Part shown: in pieces, positions 12,297 through 20,147 of the stretch
Numbering within the stretch: the stretch's first letter is position 1
How the letters are laid out: every line of letters starts with the position of its first letter
From: a virus
DNA: 29,890 bases
Strand: one strand, 5' to 3'
IMG/VR virus record: IMGVR_UViG_3300030106_002217
Coordinates: 47,762 to 77,651 of that record
Position numbers and translations under genes: made by a program
The notes under the pieces: model-generated
Databases searched by the model: none
Told to the model about the DNA's origin: nothing
What the model saw: the letters and a program-made list of their open reading frames with translations, nothing else

Positions 12297-12326
12297 AAAA
12301 AAAAGAGAGTGCCGAAGCACCCTCCT
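12297..12326 (-). terminator. Rho-independent terminator with UUCG loop
   Basis: On the minus strand AAGGAGGGTGC-TTCG-GCACTCTCTT forms a stem with two G-U pairs, followed by eight T. On the plus strand these G-U pairs become A-C mismatches, so the structure is specific to the minus strand. It serves the gene ending at 12349. Confidence 0.85.
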
Positions 12327-12348
12327 TCTCTTTCCGTGGTCGTGGAAA

Positions 12349-12639
12349 CTATATATAATCTGCAAAGGGATCACGACCAGTTATCTCCTTCTCTGCTTTT
12401 AATGATAGCTTTGGATCATATGGCTCGACATATATGTTTGCCTTTACACAACCATAGTAATCGACATAGTATGATGAACCTCTTTCGAACTTACCACCAA
12501 ACAATCTTTCCCATTCCTTTTTCGCTTTGCGAATGTCTCTGGTTTTGAATTGCTTTCCTCTGCCAATACTATCGACAGTTTCTGTATCAATAACATATTT
12601 AAAATTATAATCGAATGATTGTTTTTTCTTACCCATCAT
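12349..12639 (-). CDS. Small protein of unknown function
   Basis: 96 residues beginning MMGKKKQSFDYNFKYVIDTE. A basic first half (KTRDIRKAKKEWERLFGGKF) is followed by a strand region with YYVDYYGCVKANIYVEPYDP. GAGGAG lies four bases before the first ATG and seven before the second, so translation may begin at 12636. It overlaps the upstream gene by 11 bases and is followed by a terminator. No domain is recognised. Confidence 0.6.
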   Translation of the reverse strand: MMGKKKQSFDYNFKYVIDTETVDSIGRGKQFKTRDIRKAKKEWERLFGGKFERGSSYYVDYYGCVKANIYVEPYDPKLSLKAEKEITGRDPFADYI

Positions 12640-12838
12640 AATGCTCCTCTAAAAAGTCCTTCATTACTTTGGTTGATGATGTGTAAAGAGAACCATTCTC
12701 GTAATACACATTCTCGTTAATAAAGTGTGCAAGATGACCACCACAAATATTGCCCTCATTGTAAGCCTTAAGAATAAACTCGGCAAGATCAATATCTTCT
12801 AAATCATCCCACTCTTTGCTTTGCGAATCTACTGTCAT
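12629..12838 (-). CDS. Small acidic protein of unknown function
   Basis: 69 residues, acidic, helical in its first half (DLEDIDLAEFILKAYNEG), then GGHLAHFINENVYYENGS. AAAGGAAA lies before the ATG, beyond a terminator that ends the coiled-coil gene, so expression here may depend on read-through. No domain is recognised. Confidence 0.6.
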   Translation of the reverse strand: MTVDSQSKEWDDLEDIDLAEFILKAYNEGNICGGHLAHFINENVYYENGSLYTSSTKVMKDFLEEHYDG

Positions 12839-12852
12839 TTTATTTCCTTTCT

Positions 12853-12883
12853 AAAAAAATAGTGAGGACATTTCTGTCCCCAC
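12853..12883 (-). terminator. Rho-independent terminator with GAAA loop
   Basis: On the minus strand GTGGGGACA-GAAA-TGTCCTCAC forms a nine-pair stem (one G-U), followed by TATTTTTTT. It lies just past the stop at 12891. Confidence 0.9.
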
Positions 12884-12890
12884 TTCCCAA

Positions 12891-13217
12891 CTATTCGTTG
12901 GATGCTTTTGGTGTTGGATTCTCAAGGTTGTAAACCTTTGTCTTGAGTTCAACGATTTGCTCTTGCAAACCCTTGACTACTGACTTCTTGTAAACGGCAG
13001 AATCATCACCGATAATCTTGGAAACTATTGTATCCACGACCACTTGTGCGATTGCAGTTTCATCTAAGTTTTCAACTTGAGATCTGATATCATCGACATC
13101 ATTACGAAGATCTTGAACCACATAAGAGTTGTCAACACACTCGTTGACTTTCTCGTCAATGACTTCTTCGATCTTGTCCGTAATAAAAGATTCGATAGTT
13201 TCGCCAATATCACTCAT
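12891..13217 (-). CDS. Acidic coiled-coil protein, probably strongly expressed
   Basis: 108 residues from ATG at 13217 (MSDIGETIESFITDKIEEVI). The start is set by AAGGAGGTGAT, a full-length match to the 16S rRNA tail; an ATG six codons earlier precedes that site and is ignored. Repeated hydrophobic heptads (VQDLRNDVDDIRSQVENLD and LQEQIVELKTKVYNLEN) indicate coiled coils. With an extended -10 promoter and its own terminator it is set up for high expression as the first leftward transcript from the divergent region. The function is unknown; an early host-takeover protein is a guess. Confidence 0.7.
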   Translation of the reverse strand: MSDIGETIESFITDKIEEVIDEKVNECVDNSYVVQDLRNDVDDIRSQVENLDETAIAQVVVDTIVSKIIGDDSAVYKKSVVKGLQEQIVELKTKVYNLENPTPKASNE

Positions 13218-13242
13218 ATTATCACCTCCTTTCATCTATAAG

Positions 13243-13269
13243 ATTATATCAAAATAATCCCAGAGTCAA
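13243..13269 (-). promoter_or_regulatory. Extended -10 promoter for the coiled-coil gene
   Basis: TTGACT (13269-13264) and TATAAT (13248-13243) are 15 bases apart, and TGA precedes TATAAT, giving an extended -10 box that tolerates the short spacer. It reads leftward from the divergent intergenic region. Confidence 0.7.
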
Positions 13270-13359
13270 GCATATTGCCTACAATATTTTTTGATACTAG
13301 ATATCAGTTTTTATGATGCTCGGTCTGTCTGTCCTTGCAACCCAAAAAATCACTCTTGG

Positions 13360-13522
13360 AAAAAGAATCTAGATTCGCAGAAATTTTCTCAAAGAAAATT
13401 TAGATTCACAAGCTAGAATAAAATAACAATAAAAATAACTAAAATTTTTATTTTATTCTAGATTGGGAAGCGTAATCTATCGACCACTTGGGAGATAGAT
13501 TCTGCGAATCTAGATTCTTTTT
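13360..13522. repeat. Cloverleaf-like set of inverted repeats before terL
   Basis: A perfect 23-bp inverted repeat (13360-13382 with 13500-13522, core GAATCTAGATTCGCAGAA) encloses three further hairpins: ATTTTCT/AGAAAAT (13383-13399, loop CAA), CTAGAATAAAATAA/TTATTTTATTCTAG (13413-13461), and TCTATC/GATAGA (13476-13499). Together they form one closing stem with three arms. The motif TAGATTCGC or close variants occurs twice direct and twice inverted. It lies in a 424-base divergent region with no gene. It could be an origin, a packaging site or a structured RNA. Confidence 0.75.
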
Positions 13523-13568
13523 TAGGGGTTACTTACTACAAAACTACACGACAAACAAAAACAAGAGA

Positions 13569-13591
13569 GGGGGGAGGGGTAGAATGGGGGG
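13569..13591 (+). other. G-rich tract upstream of terL
   Basis: Six G, A, four G, TAGAAT, six G lie in AT-rich DNA about 70 bases before terL. It might form a G-quadruplex or be a strand-specific protein site. Nothing else is recognised in 13523-13659 apart from a weak TTGATA/TATTAT pair. Confidence 0.5.
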
Positions 13592-13659
13592 TACAAACAT
13601 ACACATAGTCATACATATGCAGGGTTGATAAATTCATTTGGATATATTATCGTTGGGAC

Positions 13660-15138
13660 ATGTCACTAGATGCGTTACCCAAAGAGGTGTTACAAGAAGT
13701 ATTTCTGCTAGAACAACAGAAAAACAAACTGGACACCCGTGAAAAAGCACAAGAAAATTTTTTGGATTATGCCCAACATGTATATGAAGGTTTTATCGTT
13801 GGGCGACATCATAAAATTATTGCAGAAAAATTGGAGCTAATCGCACAAGGCAAACTTAAGAGACTGATTGTAAACATGCCACCAAGACACTCGAAGTCAG
13901 AGATGGCATCTTATCTCATGCCCTCGTGGTTCTTGGGACGTAATCCAAAACTCAAGATTATCCAAGCCACGATGAATACAGAGCTTGCCGTAAGGTTTGG
14001 TCGTAAGGTCAGAGACTTGATTGCCGATCCAGTGTACACGGAAGTTTTTCCAGAAACCGATTTGAAGCAAGACAGTCAAGCAGCGGGTCGTTGGGAGACA
14101 AGTGCTGGTGGCGAGTATTTTGCAGCTGGCGTTGGTGCGGCAATGACTGGTCGTGGTGCAGACTTGTTGATTATTGATGACCCACACTCGGAACAAGATG
14201 CACTGTCCTCGGTTGCTTATGATAATACATACGAGTGGTACACATCGGGTCCGAGACAGAGATTACAACCTGGGGGAACCATCATCATTGTGCAAACAAG
14301 ATGGTCAAAGAAAGACCTCACGGGCAGATTAGTCCAGGCTATGGCGAAGGATACCATGTCTGATCAATGGGATATTGTAGAGTTCCCAGCGATTCTACCG
14401 AATGATAAAATTTTGTGGCCCGAGTTTTGGAACAAGGACGAGTTGTTAAAAGTCAAAGCGTCATTGTCACCTATGAAATGGAACGCCCAGTGGCAACAGA
14501 ATCCGACATCTGAAGAAACGGCAATGATCAAAAGGGAGTGGTGGACTCCGTGGGAAGAGAAAGAAGTGCCGAAGTTAGATTATATTTTGCAGTCATATGA
14601 CACGGCATACAGTAAAAAGGAGACAGCAGACTATTCTGCAATTACAACTTGGGGTGTATTTGAGCCAAAAGTCAACGGACAACAGCATTTAATTATGCTT
14701 GATGCGAAGAAAGGGCGCTGGAGTTTTCCAGAGTTGAAGGAGATTGCGATAGAAGAAAACGAATATTGGGAACCAGATATGATGCTTATCGAGGCAAAAG
14801 CCAGTGGTCAACCCTTGGCAGATGAACTGAGAATGATGAATTTACCAGTTTTGACTTTCAGTCCAGGCAGACGCAAAGGGGGTAACTTAGACAAAACGAC
14901 AAGAATGCACATTGTTTCTCCTATTTTCGAATCTGGAAAAGTGTGGTATCCTAGTGGAGAGAAGTTTGCAGAAGATGTAATAGAAGAAGTTGCATCTTTT
15001 CCAAATGGCGATCATGATGACTATTGTGATAGTATGACAATGGCAGTTATGAGATTTAGACAAGGTGGGTTTATCTCACTGGATGGCGAAGACGAAGGAG
15101 AGGACTGGTTTCCTCGATCAAAAAGGGAGTATTACTAA
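13660..15138 (+). CDS. terL: Terminase large subunit
   Basis: 492 residues. The ATPase lobe has a Walker A-like loop PPRHSKS (74-80), Walker B LLIIDD (169-174) and the coupling motif IIIVQTRW. The nuclease lobe starts with the RNase H-like QSYDTAYS (Asp at about 314), followed by MLIEAKASG and DHDDYCDSM acidic motifs. It translocates DNA into the procapsid through the portal and cuts the concatemer. The length is usual for the family. The ribosome site is weak (GGGA). The small subunit lies 7 kb away on the same strand. Its stop shares a base with the next ATG (TAATG). Confidence 0.95.
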   Translation: MSLDALPKEVLQEVFLLEQQKNKLDTREKAQENFLDYAQHVYEGFIVGRHHKIIAEKLELIAQGKLKRLIVNMPPRHSKSEMASYLMPSWFLGRNPKLKIIQATMNTELAVRFGRKVRDLIADPVYTEVFPETDLKQDSQAAGRWETSAGGEYFAAGVGAAMTGRGADLLIIDDPHSEQDALSSVAYDNTYEWYTSGPRQRLQPGGTIIIVQTRWSKKDLTGRLVQAMAKDTMSDQWDIVEFPAILPNDKILWPEFWNKDELLKVKASLSPMKWNAQWQQNPTSEETAMIKREWWTPWEEKEVPKLDYILQSYDTAYSKKETADYSAITTWGVFEPKVNGQQHLIMLDAKKGRWSFPELKEIAIEENEYWEPDMMLIEAKASGQPLADELRMMNLPVLTFSPGRRKGGNLDKTTRMHIVSPIFESGKVWYPSGEKFAEDVIEEVASFPNGDHDDYCDSMTMAVMRFRQGGFISLDGEDEGEDWFPRSKREYY

Positions 15139-15488
15139 TGCCAAAGAAACTTAAAAAAGGATCAGACATAATGGATTTTGACAGTATGTTAAATTCACAA
15201 CTCGGTAAGATGATGGGTCTTACAGAAAAAGATAGACCAAAATTCGAAAAAAGAAAAAAGATAAAGCCTAAAGTCAAAAAGCCAAAGAAAATGAGCAATG
15301 GCGGTAGTAATAAAATGATAAACGAGCCAGAATTTAAAGACTTAAGAAAAGCGTTGAGAAAAGTAGAGATAGGATTAACAAACATTCCGAAAAGTCAACG
15401 CGGTAAAGGAATGGGTAAAAAAATACGAAACATGAGAAAAAATCCTATGATGAAAAATCGTGGGGGAACATTTAAGGGGACGTATTAA
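15138..15488 (+). CDS. Small very basic protein with FKG(T/V)Y tail
   Basis: 116 residues, rich in Lys and Met (FEKRKKIKPKVKKPKKMSNGG), suited to nucleic-acid binding or packing inside the head. It ends MKNRGGTFKGTY, nearly the same as the next gene's MKNRGGTFKGVF, and similar to the end of the protein at 24300-25247. It is locked between terL and the next gene by one-base TAATG overlaps, so it is expressed late with the head genes. No catalytic motif is seen. Confidence 0.65.
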   Translation: MPKKLKKGSDIMDFDSMLNSQLGKMMGLTEKDRPKFEKRKKIKPKVKKPKKMSNGGSNKMINEPEFKDLRKALRKVEIGLTNIPKSQRGKGMGKKIRNMRKNPMMKNRGGTFKGTY

Positions 15489-15943
15489 TGCCAAAAAAAG
15501 GTGAGTCTCCGTACAAAAGAACAATGGGTTTGGATGTCCCACATCCTTTTGCCAAAGAAATTGAGAAGAAAAAGCCTAAAGGTAAACCTAGAGGCAACCC
15601 AAAAGGTAGACCAAAAGGAGCTAAAAACAAAACAAAGCCACCTAGAAAAATTGTATTACCTACTGGTAGAGCGATGGATGAGGCTATTACAAAAATCCAA
15701 CAGCAGTTGTTAATAGAAAAAGATAAACTTAAAAAAAGCAACGGAGGCACTATGAATAAGCAGTCCCAATTAGGTGCTAGAATTATGTACACTATTGATC
15801 GTATAAATAGAGATAAGAGTCTTTCAAAACCACAGAAAAGAGAGATATTAAAAAAAGGATTGAAGGGCATACGCAGAATTAAAAATATGAATATGGGTGG
15901 TGTTATGAAAAACCGTGGTGGAACTTTTAAAGGAGTGTTTTAA
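15488..15943 (+). CDS. Basic protein with AT-hook-like segment and FKGVF tail
   Basis: 151 residues. Residues 27-55 are KKPKGKPRGNPKGRPKGAKN, a G-R-P-K-G type AT-hook-like stretch likely to bind the minor groove of AT-rich DNA. A helical region (RIMYTIDRINRDKS) and NMGGVMKNRGGTFKGVF follow. The tail shares MKNRGGTFKG with the gene before. Its last codons supply AAAGGAG as ribosome site for the next gene. It may be a DNA-condensing virion or packaging accessory protein; this is inferred from composition. Confidence 0.65.
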   Translation: MPKKGESPYKRTMGLDVPHPFAKEIEKKKPKGKPRGNPKGRPKGAKNKTKPPRKIVLPTGRAMDEAITKIQQQLLIEKDKLKKSNGGTMNKQSQLGARIMYTIDRINRDKSLSKPQKREILKKGLKGIRRIKNMNMGGVMKNRGGTFKGVF

Positions 15944-16179
15944 TGTCAGACGAAGCAGATAGAAGAAGAACGTACAGAGAATTAGAGAAGCGTGGACAAC
16001 CAACGCCTGGAAAATATTACTATAAGCGAAAGCCTACAGAGTATTCACCAAAGAAAAAGATAAAACCAAAAGTAAAACAACTGGATTTATTCAAGAAGAA
16101 GGCGGGTGGATTTACCGTGACAAACCGTTTCTCAGATATTATGCTACCAGAGAAGAAAAGAACAACAAGGATTACTTGA
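15943..16179 (+). CDS. Small basic protein of unknown function
   Basis: 78 residues, basic (RKPTEYSPKKKIKPKVKQLD and the tail EKKRTTRIT). The stretch KKKIKPKVK is shared with the protein at 15138-15488 (KRKKIKPKVK), suggesting common origin of these small genes. The stop overlaps the next ATG (TGATG). No domain is recognised. Confidence 0.6.
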   Translation: MSDEADRRRTYRELEKRGQPTPGKYYYKRKPTEYSPKKKIKPKVKQLDLFKKKAGGFTVTNRFSDIMLPEKKRTTRIT

Positions 16180-19100
16180 TGTCTACATCTATTGGCGGAA
16201 AAGATTACAACCCACAAACACTTGATCAAACTGTTACTGATTTAAAACGGATTGGAAAAGGGTTACTGGTCGGTGAAACAGCAGACATTTTGGGTCTGCC
16301 AGCAGACCTACTTGGTTTGTACTATGACGTTAGATATGGTGAAACACCAGAGGGAATACAAAGTCTAATTGACGTAGCGGGCTCCGAGGCACTTGCAAAG
16401 AGATTTATGGGTGAGGATTTTCCAGAGTTTGGTATGAACTTGGAAAGTGCAGGTCGAGTCATGGCACCTGGAGCTTTATTAGCAAAAGGTATTGCAACAG
16501 CGAGATTAGCTGCAAGAGGTGGAGATATGTTTCCGCCTTCAAACAACAGTGCAGGCTATGCTCTAGCAACAGTAGGTGATGGTGCAAAGGTAGATGTTGT
16601 TGAAGAAGTTCCAGACACTATTGGTGAGCGCCTCTTTATGACACAAGCCGATGAGGGTGGACAAGCTAAGAAGATAAGACAAGATGATGAAAAGTTTTTT
16701 GAAGAGGGTCTTAATGTAGATGTAGAGGCTTCTTTAAATCCAGATAGAACTATTTTTTCTAATTTATTAAACGAGTTAGAGAAGATAGGTAAGACTTCTT
16801 CTAGGTTAAGTATCCTAGAACCAAGGATGATTCCTAAAAGAGTCAACGGACAAATAGTAAAAGATGCGACTGGTAAAGTTGTAAAAGAACCAGGTCCGAG
16901 TTTAATAAGAGGCATTGATTTTAAACAACAGCCAACGGGCAGAGAATTATTAGCGTATTTTACAAATGATCTTAAGCCAGAGTTTTCTAAAAAATTTGGT
17001 GGTATGGGATTAAAAGATAGTGGCGGTAGTGGCTTACAAAGTAGATTAGGCAAAGAAGCAGTAGAAACTGGTTTAATCCGTTATCTAGAGAACAACCCAG
17101 ACAAAGTTATTACTAAAGAAGAACTTATCAATGCAGCTAGTTTATTTAAGCCAAACATTAAAATGTCTGTGTATTCAAAAAATGAAGAAGCCTCTCTTGC
17201 AGAACAAAAAAAGAATTTAATAAATTCAATGGTAGGATTATCAGACAGTGATCCTAGAAAAGCAAAAATAGTTGACGCAATAAAAATTATACAAGAAAAA
17301 ATAGATAATTACAGTGCTCACAACCCTTGGACACATGACGGAATACAGATGATAAAAGTTCAAGACTTAGGGTCCGTACAAAATCCTCAAACAGCAGGTA
17401 AATTAAATTCAAATAATCAAAGTTTAGTTCGTACAGACAATGTTACTTTTTTATTTTCTGGGGACAAAGGCTTTGAAACTTTCATGGGAAAGTCAGTTGA
17501 TAAGGCAAGTTCAAATGAAATTGATAGAAAAATAAATGAAATTGATGACTATTTCAAAGCGATGGGTGAGACAACATCTTTAAAAAAGTTAGGGCTGGGT
17601 AATAATCATGGATATGCCATACCAAATTATTTTGGTCATGTAAGAGGAACTGCAATGGTTACAATAGATCCAGCAACAGGCAAAGAGTATAAAACACTTT
17701 CTATCAATGAAATACAGTCAAACCAAGCAGGCAAAAAAGAAAAAAGAGTAAACGCTGAAGATGCTAAATTAATGGCTGAATTAAATAGATTGAATGAGAA
17801 AAGAAAAAATGTCCCAGGTTTAAATGATGCAGAACAAGCAAAGTATAATAGACTAAAAAAGAAGACCGAAGACAGTGTTATCGGAACTCCTAAAGTTTTA
17901 ACGAATAAAACAAGAATGGATGCCTTAAAGATTGTAGAAGAGGATAGAAAACTAGGAACTGGTTTTGTTAAATTTGCAGAAGAAAAAGACATATTACAAA
18001 AAGACTTCGATAAAAAAACCACAAAAATGGAAACTCTAGAAAGAGAATTTAGTAAACTAAATGATGGCGTGGGTGGTTTAAAAAGAGCTTTGTTTAAGAC
18101 AGATGAGTCTCTCAATCGTGACCGTATTCTTTTATCTGACTTTAGAAAAGCAAAAGCAAAAATTATTGAGGATCTAGAAGCAGCTACAGACATCCCAGCT
18201 TCACGCTTGGGACGGTCATATGGCACTCCTATTGGGATTGATCGAGAAGAAAAAATGCCAAAAGTTTTGGCTTCTTTGTTTTTTAGAAATCACGATAATT
18301 ATGGTGAGCATTTAGCAGGTGGTAGAGGTTTTGACTCTTTTGATATAGCCACAATTTTAGATAACAAAAATCCTCTGGAAGGAAAATTCTTTGGACCTAG
18401 AAGTCCAATAAATCTTGGTAATCCAGAAAACCTAGATGAATTAAAAGAGTTAAAACAAATCGCTAAAACAAAATATGGCACAGAAGGTAACACAGATATA
18501 CTTCAAGATGTTTTTGCTCTTAAAGACAATGATTTAAATTATGATTTTAAATTAAGCAACTATCCTCATGCACAAGGAGCTTTTCCAGAAAGGCGTGTTG
18601 ATATAACTGATATTGGTATGTTAAGAGAACATTATGAAGACATAGGACAATTATACGATAATGATCTGATCTCTGAATCGACTTATAAATTATACGCTCA
18701 AAAACCACCTACTTATGAAGATTATATAGAGATAAAAAGAAAAGTAGATCCAGATTATTTTATGGATAAAGATAATGTTAAAGCCACAATATCTCATTTA
18801 GTTAATGACAGAGAGAGAAAAATAGAAGCAGGCTATGCGAACTCTTTGATTTTTAACAAAGTAATGAATGATCCAGAGGTAACAAAACTTTTAGAGTCTG
18901 ACAATGTAGTGGAGATAAGAGATAGGCTCGAAGCCTTAAATAAGCAACAAAGATTAAATGCAGAACAAGGTATTCCACAAGACAATGCTAGTTACTACGC
19001 AGAACTAGACAAAATAAAAGATGACTTAAAAACAGATTTTGGAGTTCAGATGACAGACTTCGGAAGTAGTGGACAAGATTTTGCTCTTGTAGATTATGGT

Positions 19101-20147
19101 GCGATTGGCAAAGCATTTAAAAAAGCGGCAAGTGAAGTTTATGATGAGTTTAGAAAAACTGAAAAAAAGATACCTATGATTAGTCAAAGAAATTATGGGG
19201 AGCTTGTTAGAGGTGGATTTAAAAGACCTTCTCTTCTTACTAATTTAATGGGACAAAAGTACAAAAAAGGTGCTTTTACCAAAGACAGTTTTGATAAAGT
19301 ATTAGGAACAAAAAAATATAAAGATTCTCACATACGTCAAGCATATAGTGACTTTATACATAGAAATTTTCAAACAGATATAACTTTTTTAGAATCTGCG
19401 ATTGCTAAAAAAGGACTGACTCAGTTTAATAAAGATAAAAAATATTTAGAGAATCAAATACTAGAGGCACAAGCTCTTCAACAAGATTCTTTTGTTCAAC
19501 TAGAAGAGTTTAATAAAAAAAGAGACCTAGATAAAATATTAGATAACTTAAGAGATAAACTACCAGAAAACTTAAAAAAATCTTTAGAAGAAATTATTAA
19601 ACACCAAAAATTTGGAGATAGCACTAACTTAGAAAAATTTCTTGCAGGCCCTCCAGTATTAGAATACGGACAAATGACAGAACTTATGGTGCATAATGTT
19701 ATAAAAAAAGCAAAAGACATGGGTTTTGAAAGAGTGCATTTCCCATCTATGGACGCTTATGATGACATGGGACAGAGACAATATCTTGGATCAGGCGTAA
19801 AAAGAATACAGTATGGTGATGCAGAAAACAAAACAGCTTATGACTTTTCGATTGGCAGACCTTTGACAAAAGCTCTGAAGAAATATGGAAAAGGATATAT
19901 AACACAAGCAGAAGTTATTGGTAAAAAGAACCCAGTTGTTTCCTCAACTGGAACTGTTCTTGGGGGAGGCACTGGTCAACAAGGCATAGCACGGATAGGA
20001 AAAAAACAAACAAGAGCAAATGCGTTTGACGAAGACCTCCATAGAATAGTAGACTTAACAGTAGATGAGGCGAGTAAGAAAGCAGATTTAAAGATACCAA
20101 GAATGGCAAAAGGTGGTATACTAAGTAAATTTAGAAAGGTAAGTTAA
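16179..20147 (+). CDS. Giant polyvalent-type protein, probable virion-injected protein
   Basis: 1322 residues from ATG at 16179; an in-frame TTG just before it is less likely. Around residues 480-515 it has IPNYFGHVRGTAMVTIDP then LSINEIQSNQ, resembling the EIQSD-bearing module of large polyvalent phage proteins. Around residue 1186 VHFPSMDAYDDMG and later AYDFSIGRPLTKALKKYGK resemble the partner segment of that module. The long middle is charged and helical. Such giant proteins are usually packaged and enter the host with the DNA. It lies directly before the portal gene and overlaps it by one base. The domain match is by eye and no enzyme activity is claimed. Confidence 0.55.
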   Translation: MSTSIGGKDYNPQTLDQTVTDLKRIGKGLLVGETADILGLPADLLGLYYDVRYGETPEGIQSLIDVAGSEALAKRFMGEDFPEFGMNLESAGRVMAPGALLAKGIATARLAARGGDMFPPSNNSAGYALATVGDGAKVDVVEEVPDTIGERLFMTQADEGGQAKKIRQDDEKFFEEGLNVDVEASLNPDRTIFSNLLNELEKIGKTSSRLSILEPRMIPKRVNGQIVKDATGKVVKEPGPSLIRGIDFKQQPTGRELLAYFTNDLKPEFSKKFGGMGLKDSGGSGLQSRLGKEAVETGLIRYLENNPDKVITKEELINAASLFKPNIKMSVYSKNEEASLAEQKKNLINSMVGLSDSDPRKAKIVDAIKIIQEKIDNYSAHNPWTHDGIQMIKVQDLGSVQNPQTAGKLNSNNQSLVRTDNVTFLFSGDKGFETFMGKSVDKASSNEIDRKINEIDDYFKAMGETTSLKKLGLGNNHGYAIPNYFGHVRGTAMVTIDPATGKEYKTLSINEIQSNQAGKKEKRVNAEDAKLMAELNRLNEKRKNVPGLNDAEQAKYNRLKKKTEDSVIGTPKVLTNKTRMDALKIVEEDRKLGTGFVKFAEEKDILQKDFDKKTTKMETLEREFSKLNDGVGGLKRALFKTDESLNRDRILLSDFRKAKAKIIEDLEAATDIPASRLGRSYGTPIGIDREEKMPKVLASLFFRNHDNYGEHLAGGRGFDSFDIATILDNKNPLEGKFFGPRSPINLGNPENLDELKELKQIAKTKYGTEGNTDILQDVFALKDNDLNYDFKLSNYPHAQGAFPERRVDITDIGMLREHYEDIGQLYDNDLISESTYKLYAQKPPTYEDYIEIKRKVDPDYFMDKDNVKATISHLVNDRERKIEAGYANSLIFNKVMNDPEVTKLLESDNVVEIRDRLEALNKQQRLNAEQGIPQDNASYYAELDKIKDDLKTDFGVQMTDFGSSGQDFALVDYGAIGKAFKKAASEVYDEFRKTEKKIPMISQRNYGELVRGGFKRPSLLTNLMGQKYKKGAFTKDSFDKVLGTKKYKDSHIRQAYSDFIHRNFQTDITFLESAIAKKGLTQFNKDKKYLENQILEAQALQQDSFVQLEEFNKKRDLDKILDNLRDKLPENLKKSLEEIIKHQKFGDSTNLEKFLAGPPVLEYGQMTELMVHNVIKKAKDMGFERVHFPSMDAYDDMGQRQYLGSGVKRIQYGDAENKTAYDFSIGRPLTKALKKYGKGYITQAEVIGKKNPVVSSTGTVLGGGTGQQGIARIGKKQTRANAFDEDLHRIVDLTVDEASKKADLKIPRMAKGGILSKFRKVS

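Noticed and set aside
13360-13522. Cloverleaf element as a tRNA or tRNA-like gene
   Set aside because: It is 163 bases, lacks T-loop and acceptor features, and its closing stem of 23 bp is far too long.
17636-18226. Minus-strand open frame of 196 codons opposite the giant gene
   Set aside because: Ser/Phe/Leu-rich translation typical of antisense to Lys/Glu-rich coding sequence; no ribosome site.
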